From: ZC4RG30 sp035556135
GTDB taxonomy: Bacteria; Pseudomonadota; Gammaproteobacteria; Steroidobacterales; Steroidobacteraceae
Direction of reading: 5' to 3'
Assembly (NCBI GenBank): GCA_035556135.1
Contig: DATMFO010000003.1
Location: forward strand, 930,001 to 994,000
Length of the DNA: 64,000 nucleotides
A program made the position numbers and the translations under genes. A model generated the notes under the pieces. That model did not search any database. It was not told the DNA's origin and saw only the letters and a list, made by a program, of their open reading frames with translations. Shown here piece after piece: positions 53,353 to 61,676 of this stretch (its first letter is position 1; each line of letters starts with the position of its first letter).

Positions 53353-54891
53353 CTACTTGTCCTTGCGCAAACGTTCGAAGTAAGGATCGAACACCTTCAC
53401 CCTTTCGAGTGCCGGGTAGGTTTGCGCGGTGGCGGTGCCCTTGAACACCATCACCTGCTGGTCCTTGTCGTTGAATGCGGGCCAGCGGGGCAGGCCGTCA
53501 GCATTGGGATCGCCCTTCACTGCAAAATTGACGAAGTAGGAGCTGATGGTGTCGGACAGGGCCCGGTCCTGCTCACTGGGTGCCTGGCGCGTGGCCAGCG
53601 TCTGGAAGGCAAAGGGCACATCGCTGCCATGACCCGAACCTTCGGCCTGCGGTCCGTGGTTGTCGTAGTAGTAGCTGAACACCTTGCCCTTGCCATGGCG
53701 CGTCTGCTGCCGCGCCCAGGTCCAGGCATTCCACGCGAAGGAAGTGTCGTTGCGCACATGCCGCGTGGCCCGCACGGCCTCGGCATCGGTGGCATGCGGA
53801 TAGGCGCCGAGCACCGCCGGCGCATTGGCGCCAAACTGCGTACTGACCTGCTTCTCGAAGTCGGCAGGCGTGACCGACGTATTGCCGCCGAAGGACAACG
53901 TTTCATCTGATGTGTGCCCGACGAGCACAGGCGTATCGTTGAACCTGCCCTGCCCGTACAGCGTGAACAGGTCATTCGACAGCACATGGCCGTCGGCGGC
54001 CGGACGGAAGGACATGCCACCGCCGGTGGCCGCCTGGATGGCCTCGGCGCCCAGCTTGCGCGCCTCGGCGATGTTCCTGGCGCCAAGCCTGGCGAGGAAG
54101 GCGACGCCCGTGGACTCCGCCAGCTTCAGCGAGGGGATGCTCATGCCGAAGCCGCCCTGCTCCGTCGTCTGCAGCGGGGCGAAGGATCCGCCGCTCATCG
54201 CAATCACCCGGTGGAACAGCCCCCGAGCCAGCGGGCTCGCAGCGAGGAAGCTCACCGCGCCGGCCCCGGCCGAATGCCCGAAAATGGTCACATTGCCGGG
54301 ATCCCCGCCAAAGGCCCCCACGTTCGCGCGCACCCACTCCAGCCCCGTCACCAGGTCCTGGATGCCATACGCGCCGGAGCCCTTGCCGGACTCGCGGCTG
54401 AGGTCGGGATGGGCCATGAACCCATAGGGACCGAGGCGATAGGCCAGGCTCACCAGCACAACGCCCTTCCTTGCGAAGCCGATGCCGTCGTACATGGGGA
54501 TGCTGGTCGACCCACCCACGTAGCCGCCGCCATGGATCCACACGATCACTGGCAGCTTTGCGCTGGCGTTCTTTGCAGGCGTCCACACGTTCAGATACAG
54601 GCAGTCCTCGCTCACGGGTGCCGTATTGCCCTGGGTATTCGGCGCCTGCATGCAGGCGTCAGCGAAGGCATCGGCTTTCCTGACGCCCGTCCACGGCTTC
54701 ACGGGAGCCGGCGCCTTCCAGCGCAGGTCGCCCACCGGTGGGGCGGCGAAGGGAATTCCCTTGAAGATGGAGATGCCGCCTTCGGCCACCCCACTCACTT
54801 CGCCGCCGGTAACCTTTGCGCGGGTCACCTGGGCATGGGCGATGTGCAGGGGCAGTACGGCGAGCAATGCCAGTGCGGCGATACGTTTCAT
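53353..54891 (-). CDS. Exported type B carboxylesterase
   Basis: 512 residues with a signal peptide (LALLAVLPLHIAHAQ). Alpha/beta hydrolase with SEDCLYLNVWTP, the oxyanion HGGGYVGGS and nucleophile Ser207 in IFGHSAGAGAV; Glu and His partners fit SDETLSFGG and HGSDVPFAFQ. Hydrolyses ester bonds of unknown, probably hydrophobic or aromatic, substrates outside the cytoplasm. Follows the solute-binding lipoprotein gene on the same strand (12 bases). Confidence 0.93.
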   Translation of the reverse strand: MKRIAALALLAVLPLHIAHAQVTRAKVTGGEVSGVAEGGISIFKGIPFAAPPVGDLRWKAPAPVKPWTGVRKADAFADACMQAPNTQGNTAPVSEDCLYLNVWTPAKNASAKLPVIVWIHGGGYVGGSTSIPMYDGIGFARKGVVLVSLAYRLGPYGFMAHPDLSRESGKGSGAYGIQDLVTGLEWVRANVGAFGGDPGNVTIFGHSAGAGAVSFLAASPLARGLFHRVIAMSGGSFAPLQTTEQGGFGMSIPSLKLAESTGVAFLARLGARNIAEARKLGAEAIQAATGGGMSFRPAADGHVLSNDLFTLYGQGRFNDTPVLVGHTSDETLSFGGNTSVTPADFEKQVSTQFGANAPAVLGAYPHATDAEAVRATRHVRNDTSFAWNAWTWARQQTRHGKGKVFSYYYDNHGPQAEGSGHGSDVPFAFQTLATRQAPSEQDRALSDTISSYFVNFAVKGDPNADGLPRWPAFNDKDQQVMVFKGTATAQTYPALERVKVFDPYFERLRKDK

Positions 54892-54903
54892 GTGTCCCTC
54901 CGG

Positions 54904-55899
54904 TCAGCGGCGCGCCAGCGCCTCCTCCAGCACAGAATAGTCGATCAGCCTGGCCAGTTCAGCGCGACTGCGGGGCGTGCGATTCATGGTGCCGGCCACC
55001 CAGGCCTCTTCCACCTCGAGCACGTCCAGCATGTCCGGGATGATCTTCACCGGGAACTCCATCTCCGGCCAACCCCAGCCGATCTGTTCACGGGTGTACT
55101 TCGTGACGCTGGATACATGTGCCCAGTACTTCTCCGGGTCTCTCTTGAGCGCGGCTGTCGCGTCGGCCACGGCGCGCACGAAGGCCACGATGGAACGGCG
55201 CTTCTCCGGATCGGCCAGGTCGGTGGCACGGGCGTGCAGGTTGAACACCTCCCGGTAGACCGACCGGTCCTGCAGCACGATGGCATCGCTGCCCAGCTTG
55301 TGGATGGCATCCTCCGGCTCCGGCTCCCAGATGGAGATGACGTCCACCTCGCCCTTCTGCAGCGCATCGGACATCAGGTCGATGCTGGCCAGTGTGTTCT
55401 CCGCCCGTGGCAGGTTCACGATGGTCACCTCGCTCTCCTGTATGCCGGCACTGCGCAACATCGCCACCAGGTAATAGTGCGCAGAGGTCATGCGCGGCGT
55501 CATGATGCGCTTGCCACGGAGGTCCGCCATGGTGCGGATGCCCGCGGAACGGCGGCCGACGAGTCGGTAGAAGCTTTCCGTGACCGTCATGATGATGCGC
55601 AGGTCCGGATTGCGGATGGACTCGCGCAGCAGCTGCGTCTCCGCATTGGTGGCCAGGTCAGCCTCACCTGAAGTGATGCGCGTGATCCCACCCTCATCCA
55701 CCTTCAGTGTCACGGGATAGAAGCTGTTGGCCGCCACCAGCACGGGGGAAAGCTCGATCCAGTAGCTGCCGGACACCGTGATGGGCGCGAGGGGCACCTG
55801 CGGTGCGCGCGATGTGGCACAGCCCTGCAGCAGGATCCCGAAGGTGGCAACTGCCGCTGCGCACAGCAGGTGCCAGGCCGATGGTCGAGTGATGCTCAT
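54904..55899 (-). CDS. Orphan NMT1/SsuA-type solute-binding lipoprotein
   Basis: 331 residues with a lipobox (GILLQGC, Cys27). The fold is periplasmic binding protein of the NMT1/nitrate-taurine type: DEGGITRITSGEADLATNAE, then MADLRGKRIMTPRMTSAHYYL and DVISIWEPEPEDAI. No ABC permease or ATPase is nearby, so it may serve a distant transporter or act as a sensor. Possibly co-transcribed with the esterase. Confidence 0.85.
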   Translation of the reverse strand: MSITRPSAWHLLCAAAVATFGILLQGCATSRAPQVPLAPITVSGSYWIELSPVLVAANSFYPVTLKVDEGGITRITSGEADLATNAETQLLRESIRNPDLRIIMTVTESFYRLVGRRSAGIRTMADLRGKRIMTPRMTSAHYYLVAMLRSAGIQESEVTIVNLPRAENTLASIDLMSDALQKGEVDVISIWEPEPEDAIHKLGSDAIVLQDRSVYREVFNLHARATDLADPEKRRSIVAFVRAVADATAALKRDPEKYWAHVSSVTKYTREQIGWGWPEMEFPVKIIPDMLDVLEVEEAWVAGTMNRTPRSRAELARLIDYSVLEEALARR

Positions 55900-55919
55900 G
55901 TGACGCTTCCCGTGTGGAT

Positions 55920-55947
55920 CGATCGCCAGCCTAATGGCTGGTGATCG
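55920..55947. repeat. 12-bp inverted repeat upstream of the solute-binding protein gene
   Basis: CGATCGCCAGCC and GGCTGGTGATCG with loop TAAT, one G-T pair, 21 bases upstream of the lipoprotein ATG. Position suggests an operator or a 5'-UTR hairpin. Confidence 0.5.
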
Positions 55948-55984
55948 ACGGAAACTTCACCTTGGCGGAAAGAATTACCTCATT

Positions 55985-56019
55985 CGCCCCAGACATTCGT
56001 TTTGCGAATGCCCGGGGCG
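55985..56019 (-). terminator. Two-part hairpin downstream of the NTF2-like gene
   Basis: Outer stem CGCCCC/GGGGCG and inner stem CATTCG/CGAATG around TTTTG, starting 27 bases after the stop. No U-tract on the minus strand. Candidate terminator between the NTF2-like and lipoprotein genes. Confidence 0.4.
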
Positions 56020-56046
56020 ACGCGCAACCCAGGCGAACTCGATGGG

Positions 56047-56619
56047 TCAACGGAATCCCATTGACGCGGCCAGCTCGCCGTTGCCGAACTCCAGCAGGAT
56101 CTGCCGGTTCTTGATGCGCCACTCGCCATTGGTCTTCACGTATTTGTCCATGTAGCGCGAGATGCTGAGGATGGCCGGACCAACGTTGCCCTTCCTCACC
56201 ACGGTGGTGACGTAGCAGTTGCCTTCGGCCGTATCGGCACCGGTGATCGTGATCTGCGCGTTGCTGATGAGATGCCGCATGATGGAGCTCTTGCGACCCT
56301 GGGCGTCGGTTTCGGTGTAACGCTCGTGATCGCGCACGGCCTGTGCCTTCAACGCCTCGCGACCCTTCACCATCACACGTCCGCCGCTGCTGATTTCTCC
56401 ATCGGGCGTGAAGAGATCAGCGTATTCCTCTGGTGTGCCCACATCATGCACCGTGCCGTAGCGGTCCATCAGCTCGCGGATCAGCGTGCGATCGATGACT
56501 TTCTGCACCGCCGGATCCACCGGAGGCGGCGCTGCTGCCTCTGCAACCCCCATGCTGCAAAGCAGCATTGCCGCGACAACGAGCTGCCGTTTAATTCCCC
56601 AGGCATGGAATTTTTTCAT
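56047..56619 (-). CDS. Exported NTF2/SnoaL-like protein
   Basis: 190 residues from the ATG at 56619 (GGAGA upstream); the 8-residue TTG extension is unlikely. Signal peptide (LVVAAMLLCSMGVAEA), then a single NTF2-like cone fold: IRELMDRYGTVHDVGTPEEY, LFTPDGEISSGGRVMVKG and SRYMDKYVKTNGEWRIKNRQI. Members are hydratases, isomerases or ligand binders; the substrate is unknown. Divergent from copy B of the DUF6152/WEGD pair. Confidence 0.87.
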   Translation of the reverse strand: MKKFHAWGIKRQLVVAAMLLCSMGVAEAAAPPPVDPAVQKVIDRTLIRELMDRYGTVHDVGTPEEYADLFTPDGEISSGGRVMVKGREALKAQAVRDHERYTETDAQGRKSSIMRHLISNAQITITGADTAEGNCYVTTVVRKGNVGPAILSISRYMDKYVKTNGEWRIKNRQILLEFGNGELAASMGFR

Positions 56620-56662
56620 TTTGCAGTGTCTCCAGGAGGGCAAGGTGAGGCGATACTACTCA

Positions 56663-56668
56663 TATTAT
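56663..56668. promoter_or_regulatory. AT-rich -10-like TATTAT in the divergent NTF2/DUF6152 gap
   Basis: The 93-base gap (56620-56712) must hold both promoters. TATTAT in an AT-rich island (56655-56669) is the only clear -10-like motif; no matching -35 is seen. Confidence 0.2.
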
Positions 56669-56712
56669 TGGCGCCCGGCGTAAGTGCCGGGGACTGGGCA
56701 AAAGGGGGAACC

Positions 56713-57237
56713 ATGCAAACCATCCGGAAGCGGCTGCAGGCCGCGGTGTTGCCGACCTTGCTGCTGGCGGCGGGAGGCTTCGCCACCGCACATCACTCCA
56801 CGGCCGAATTCGATTACACGAAACAGACGACCATCAAGGGCAAGGTGAAGGAAGTGCAGTGGACCAACCCGCACTCCTATATCCAGTTGCTGGTTCCGGC
56901 AAAGGACGGCAAGACCGAGCAGTGGTCGGTGGAGATCGGCTCCCCCAGCCTCAACATCAACATGGGGTGGAAGAAAGACAGCGTGAAGATTGGTGACGAG
57001 GTCACCATGACGCTGTCGCCCGCGCGCAGTGGCAAACCCTATGGCACGTTGCGCGTGCTCACCAAGGCTGACGGAACGGAACTGAAGGGCGTGGCCGCGC
57101 AGGTCGGTGGAGGCCGCGGCGGTCCCGGTGGCGCGCGTGGTCCCGGTGGTCCAGGCGGCCCGGGCGGTCCCGGCCCCGGAGCAGGCGGTGCACGCGGCCC
57201 TGCCCCCGGCGGCGCTCCGGCGCCGAGGAGCCCGTGA
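56713..57237 (+). CDS. Secreted DUF6152-family protein (copy B) with collagen-like Gly/Pro tail
   Basis: 174 residues from the ATG at 56713 (AGGGGG upstream). Signal peptide (TLLLAAGGFATA) then HHSTAEFDYTKQTTIKGKVK, WTNPHSYIQLLVPA, as in the DUF6152 domain. Beyond about residue 132 the protein becomes a Gly/Pro/Arg tract (GGPGGARGPGGPGGPGG and on) that copy A lacks. Function unknown. Its TGA overlaps the next ATG, coupling it to the duplicated WEGD protein. Confidence 0.82.
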   Translation: MQTIRKRLQAAVLPTLLLAAGGFATAHHSTAEFDYTKQTTIKGKVKEVQWTNPHSYIQLLVPAKDGKTEQWSVEIGSPSLNINMGWKKDSVKIGDEVTMTLSPARSGKPYGTLRVLTKADGTELKGVAAQVGGGRGGPGGARGPGGPGGPGGPGPGAGGARGPAPGGAPAPRSP

Positions 57238-58703
57238 TGCAGATGCGCCACCTCACACTGCTGGCCAGCGCCGCGGTACTGGCTGCCTGCAGCGCCGGGT
57301 CTGCAAACGACTACCCCACGAAAGGCCCCGAGGCTGTACTGGGTATCTGGGTGCCCGACGAGGCCCCACAGCAGCTGCGCACCGTTGACGGCAAGGCGCC
57401 GCCGCTGACGGCCGACGCCGCCGACCTGCGCAAGGCACGCCTCGAGAAACTGGCGGCCGGCGACACCTCTTTCGACCAGACCAACTGGTGCGCCAGCCCC
57501 GGCATGCCGCGGGTACTCACCATGCCCTACCCCTTCGAGATCCGCAGCGATGGCGACTACCTGGCCTTCATCCACGGCTGGTACCGCACGCATCGCGTGG
57601 TGGACATGAAGGGCGAGCCTGTCGACCCACCGCTGCCACTGACCATGGGTTTCGCCAATGGACATTGGGAGGGTGACACCCTGGTGATCCGCACCACGGG
57701 CCTGATCGACGCCACCATCGTCGATGCCTCCGGCCTGCCACGCTCGGAAGAAATGGTGCTGACCGAACGGTTGCGGGTGCTGCCTGATGGCCGCCTGGAA
57801 GACCGCATCACCATCGAGGATCCGCAGACCTTCACGCAACCCTGGGAAACCGTCCTGCACTTCCACCGCGAGCGTGGCGCGCAGGTCACAGACGACATCT
57901 GCCCGGACCGCATCGCGAACGGCGAGCCCGCTGTGCGCAAGTCTGTCCCGTCGCCCGCGACGGCTGCACCGAAGCCGGCGAAGGCTGCGGCAGACACGAA
58001 AGACGCCGCCCCCGCGCCCCGCTTCAGCGGCATCTGGGAGCCGCGCACCTTCGGCATCATGGTTCCCGAGGCGAAGCTTTCGGCCGCGGGCAAGGCCATG
58101 ATGGACCGCGCCACCTCAAGGCCCGCCGGCAGCATCATGCATACGGCCTGGACCTCATGTCGTCCGGGCGCCGTGTCCACGATGACCATGCCGCGCGAGA
58201 AGATCGTGGTGCTGCAGTCACCCCAGGAAGTGACCATCGTCTACGAGATGCCGCGCATGACGCGCCGCATCCGCATCAATGGCACACACCCGGAGAAGCT
58301 CGAGCCCAGCTACGTGGGTGATTCAATCGGCAAGTGGGAAGGCAACACCCTGGTCGTCGACTCCATCGGCTTCAATGGCTACGCCGAGCTGGATGCGATG
58401 GGCCAACCCACCAGTGCGCAGCTGCACACCGTCGAGCGCTTCACGCTGGCGGAGGATGGCAGCGCCATCAACATCGAAGTGACCATCACCGATCCGGAGT
58501 ATTACTCCGAACCGTTCACCATCAAGCGCGCATGGCGGCCCAGCAACGCACGGCTGCCATTCGAGTACGACTGCATGGAGAACCCGCGCTCGGAAGACTT
58601 CGAGAACGCCTTCTACGTGCACGACCGCTATCGCCCCACCTGCATGCGGATCGAGGGCGAAGGGATGGAGCTCTCGAAAGTGGTGTGCCGTCCGCAGGAA
58701 TAG
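57237..58703 (+). CDS. WEGD-repeat lipoprotein, tandem two-unit form (unknown function)
   Basis: 488 residues; lipobox VLAAC with Cys18. Two similar units joined by an Ala/Pro/Lys linker (SPATAAPKPAKAAADTKDAA): unit 1 has GIWVPDEAP, then FANGHWEGDTLVIRTTGLID and TIEDPQTFTQPWETV; unit 2 has GIWEPRTFG, then DSIGKWEGNTLVVDSIGFNG and TITDPEYYSEPFTIKRAW. Both match the single-unit protein at 32422-33147. Beta-rich, extracytoplasmic, no known catalytic residue. A strong terminator follows. Confidence 0.8.
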   Translation: MQMRHLTLLASAAVLAACSAGSANDYPTKGPEAVLGIWVPDEAPQQLRTVDGKAPPLTADAADLRKARLEKLAAGDTSFDQTNWCASPGMPRVLTMPYPFEIRSDGDYLAFIHGWYRTHRVVDMKGEPVDPPLPLTMGFANGHWEGDTLVIRTTGLIDATIVDASGLPRSEEMVLTERLRVLPDGRLEDRITIEDPQTFTQPWETVLHFHRERGAQVTDDICPDRIANGEPAVRKSVPSPATAAPKPAKAAADTKDAAPAPRFSGIWEPRTFGIMVPEAKLSAAGKAMMDRATSRPAGSIMHTAWTSCRPGAVSTMTMPREKIVVLQSPQEVTIVYEMPRMTRRIRINGTHPEKLEPSYVGDSIGKWEGNTLVVDSIGFNGYAELDAMGQPTSAQLHTVERFTLAEDGSAINIEVTITDPEYYSEPFTIKRAWRPSNARLPFEYDCMENPRSEDFENAFYVHDRYRPTCMRIEGEGMELSKVVCRPQE

Positions 58704-58730
58704 ACGGTAACCCGGTAGCCGCCAACCAGA

Positions 58731-58763
58731 GGCCCCGGGCGTCATGCCCGGGGCCTTCTTGTT
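58731..58763 (+). terminator. Rho-independent terminator after the WEGD lipoprotein gene
   Basis: Perfect 10-bp stem GGCCCCGGGC / GCCCGGGGCC, loop GTCAT, followed by TTCTTGTT. Lies between convergent genes and ends the DUF6152-WEGD transcript. Confidence 0.8.
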
Positions 58764-58773
58764 CAAGCGGCGC

Positions 58774-59865
58774 TTACCCCCTGGCCACCTCGCCGGTCAC
58801 CGGCCGGCCCCGCCACCAGTTCGCCAGCGTGGCGCCCGTGATGTTCATCAGCGAGCCGAACACAGTGGGTGCCAGGCCCACCGTGGCCATCTTGCCCATG
58901 GTCTGTGCCAGCCCGGTGGCAAGGCCCGCATTCTGCAGACCTACCTCGAACGCGATGGTGCGGCAGGACTTCTCGTCGAGCTTCAGCAGGCGGCAGCTCC
59001 AGTAACCCAGCAGGTAGCCCGAGAAGTTGTGCATGAGGGCGATGACGATCAGCAGGGTGCCCACCACCAGCAGGTTGTCGCGCGCACCGGCGGTCATGAT
59101 GGCCAGGATCACCACGATGCCACCCATCGACACCAGCGGCATCAGCCGGTCGAGCCAGGCGGTGCGGCCATGCAGGAAGCGGTTGAAGACCAGGCCCGCC
59201 ACGATAGGCAGGATGGTGATCTTGATGATGTCCCACATCATTGCCATTCCATCGATGGGGATGAACTGCCCGGCCAGCCATTGCATGTAGAACGGGGTGA
59301 CCAGTGGCGCCAGCAGCGTGGCCAGCGTCGTGAGTGTCACCGACAACGCCAGGTTCGCCTTGGCGATGTAGACCATCACGTTCGATGCCAGGCCGCTGGG
59401 AACAGCACCGATGAGCACTATGCCAGCTGCAACCTCCGGCCCGAGATCGAACATCGTTGCCAGGGCCGCGCCCACGAACGGCATGATGGTGAACTGCGCC
59501 ACCAGCCCGATGAACACCGCCTTGGGCGCCTTCACCACGCCGACGAAATCCCGCGCGCTCATCGCGGTGCCCATGCCGAACATGATGATCTGCAGCAGCG
59601 GCACGATCAGTGTGCTCAGCTTGAAGTCGCCCCAGCGGACGAAGACCGACGGCCAGGTCATCGCCAGCGAGACGGCGGCGAAGATCAGCAGGCTGAAGGA
59701 GATGCCGCTGAATTTTTCCGAGCCCCGGACTGCGAAGGATGCCAGCAGGAAGAACGCCACGAGGACATAACCTGCAACCAGCGGCATGCCGGTGGCGAAG
59801 AGCGCGATCGAGGCGAGCAGCGCCGCCAGCGACACGTACAGGACGGACTTGTGCAACGAATCCAT
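58774..59865 (-). CDS. BASS-family (bile acid:Na+ symporter-like) transporter
   Basis: 363 residues from the ATG at 59865; about nine or ten membrane segments. GIVLIGAVPSGLASNVMVYIA and FEVGLQNAGLATGLAQ are the crossover-helix motifs of the bile-acid/Na+ symporter family, which imports organic anions (bile acids, pantoate, pyruvate in various members). A second long frame over the same bases (58763-59923) is an out-of-frame shadow. Substrate unknown. Confidence 0.93.
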   Translation of the reverse strand: MDSLHKSVLYVSLAALLASIALFATGMPLVAGYVLVAFFLLASFAVRGSEKFSGISFSLLIFAAVSLAMTWPSVFVRWGDFKLSTLIVPLLQIIMFGMGTAMSARDFVGVVKAPKAVFIGLVAQFTIMPFVGAALATMFDLGPEVAAGIVLIGAVPSGLASNVMVYIAKANLALSVTLTTLATLLAPLVTPFYMQWLAGQFIPIDGMAMMWDIIKITILPIVAGLVFNRFLHGRTAWLDRLMPLVSMGGIVVILAIMTAGARDNLLVVGTLLIVIALMHNFSGYLLGYWSCRLLKLDEKSCRTIAFEVGLQNAGLATGLAQTMGKMATVGLAPTVFGSLMNITGATLANWWRGRPVTGEVARG

Positions 59866-60044
59866 GACTGGAAGATCCCCCTTTGTCTTTTTCTGCCTGC
59901 GCCACACGTCTTCGGCGTGCCACCCCGTGGTGTTACGCTAGGGCCCCGTCATTGCTCGAAGGGGGTACGTGACGGCGTCCGGTGCCGGCACATTAAATTA
60001 CGAAGCCCGGCAATGGCAATCGACTTCCTGCAAGTGGAGCAAGC

Positions 60045-61676
60045 ATGAGCCTGACCCGACGCAGACTGCTGCAGTTCACGATGGCGGCACCGACCCTGCT
60101 GTCCGCCGCACGCGCCCAGGACCTGGCGCCAACGACTTCACGCGTGCATCCCGGGCCCGACGGCAGGCTGCGCTACGTGCCCGATGAGCAGGGCAATGTG
60201 CTGATCGATGCCTCGCATGCCGGTTACTTCGGGGGTGGAGGCGCCATTCCCGTCCTGCCCGTGCGCGAAACCATATGGCCGATAGCAGGTGATAACTCAT
60301 CACATCTGCAGGCCGCCATCGACAAGCTCGCCGCATTGCCTGCAGATGCCGATGGCTTCCGAGGCGCCCTGCTGCTGCGCGCGGGCTATTACCGCATGTC
60401 TGCGCCGGTGCAGGTGCGCACCGGGGGCATCGTCCTGCGCGGCGAGGGCATGGGTGATACCGGCACCGTGCTGGTGGGCACCGGCAACGGACGTGGCGCA
60501 GGTGGCGGGCCGCGCGGTCCTTCCGCCCTCATCACCATTGCCGGCGCATCCGGTGCGGTGCCCGACGAGGCCACGCAGCGGCAGGTGGCCGATGAATACG
60601 TGCCGGTGGGTTCGCGGCGCCTGCGGCTGGCCTCGGCCCGCGGACTGAAGCCCGGAGATGCCGTGGTCGTGCGACGCATCGGCAACCAGGAATGGGTCAA
60701 TGCCGTGGACATGGGGGCCGGCAGCACTACTGCTCCCTGGCGTCCCTTCAATGTGGACTGGGACCGCGTGATCACGGAGGTCGAAGGCAACACCATCGTC
60801 ATCGATGCCCCGATCACCTGCGCCATCGAGCGGCGCTGGGGCGGCGGGCTGGTGATGAGCGCCAGCGATGCCGGCCGGATTGCCCAGGTCGGCGTGGAGA
60901 ACCTGCGCGGCGTCTCCGAGTTCGATCCGGCGGTGCGCACGCGCACCTACGGCAACATGGACCGGCCCGACTATGCGGCAGAAGAGTATTACTCCGACGA
61001 AAACCACTTCCGCGACCTGGTCTCCATCGACAACGCGAAGAACGCCTGGGTGCGCAACGTCACCGCATTGCACTTCGTGAACAGCATGGTGGGCACCCAG
61101 CGCGGCTCCAAGTGGGTGACGGTGCAGGACTGCGTGTCGCGCGAGCCGGTATCGGTGCGCGCCGGCGGTCGCCGCTTCACCTTTGCGCTGCGCGGCCAGC
61201 TGGCGCTGGTGCAGCGCTGCCAGTCCGACAAGGGCCGGCATTCCTTCATGACAGGCCAGCCCAGCGGCAGCGGCAATGTCTATCTCGACTGCACCGCCAC
61301 CAGCCCCTACTCCTCCAGCGAGCCGCACGAGCAATGGGCCACCGGCAACCTGTACGACAACGTGCGTGCGCCGCTGACCGCGCGCTACTGGAAGGATTTC
61401 ACCATTGGCTGGGCCGGCGCCAATACGGTGTTCTGGAACTGCAAGGGAGACTTCCTGGTGCAGAAGCCACCCACGGCGCAGAACTATTCCTTCGGCCACA
61501 TGGGCGTGAACGCGGTGATCTTCAACACGTTCTACCAGGACCTCACGAAGGAAACCGGCCACATCGAGTCAATCGACCTGCCGGTGTCGCCGCGCAGCCT
61601 GTACCTGGCGCAGCTGCGCGACCGCCTCGGCGAGGCGGCCGTGCGCCGCATTGCCACTGCCGATCAGTTGGCCTGA
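60045..61676 (+). CDS. Tat-exported beta-helix-like protein (unknown, possible polysaccharide lyase)
   Basis: 543 residues. A twin-arginine signal (SLTRRRLLQFTMAAPTLLSAARA) suggests folded export, often with a cofactor or metal. The mature protein has regular short beta segments and a pectate-lyase-like stretch: GDNSSHLQAAIDKLAAL at the start of a right-handed helix, IVLRGEGMGDTGTVLVGTG, and later RYWKDFTIGWAGANTVFWNC. No family recognised with confidence. GGAG precedes the ATG. Last 13 bases overlap the convergent quinoprotein gene. Confidence 0.75.
   Translation: MSLTRRRLLQFTMAAPTLLSAARAQDLAPTTSRVHPGPDGRLRYVPDEQGNVLIDASHAGYFGGGGAIPVLPVRETIWPIAGDNSSHLQAAIDKLAALPADADGFRGALLLRAGYYRMSAPVQVRTGGIVLRGEGMGDTGTVLVGTGNGRGAGGGPRGPSALITIAGASGAVPDEATQRQVADEYVPVGSRRLRLASARGLKPGDAVVVRRIGNQEWVNAVDMGAGSTTAPWRPFNVDWDRVITEVEGNTIVIDAPITCAIERRWGGGLVMSASDAGRIAQVGVENLRGVSEFDPAVRTRTYGNMDRPDYAAEEYYSDENHFRDLVSIDNAKNAWVRNVTALHFVNSMVGTQRGSKWVTVQDCVSREPVSVRAGGRRFTFALRGQLALVQRCQSDKGRHSFMTGQPSGSGNVYLDCTATSPYSSSEPHEQWATGNLYDNVRAPLTARYWKDFTIGWAGANTVFWNCKGDFLVQKPPTAQNYSFGHMGVNAVIFNTFYQDLTKETGHIESIDLPVSPRSLYLAQLRDRLGEAAVRRIATADQLA

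Noticed and set aside
55900..56046. Inverted repeats as ends of an insertion sequence
   Set aside because: No transposase, no target duplication, and the arms are hairpins a few bases apart rather than element ends.
57100..57235. GC-rich GGT/GGC repeats as a possible CRISPR or satellite array
   Set aside because: In-frame coding for a Gly/Pro tail of a DUF6152 protein; no spaced identical repeats.
58763..59923. 386-codon minus-strand frame over the BASS gene
   Set aside because: Wrong frame of the same strand; Arg/His/Gly-rich, whereas the frame at 58774-59865 has clear membrane segments and family motifs.
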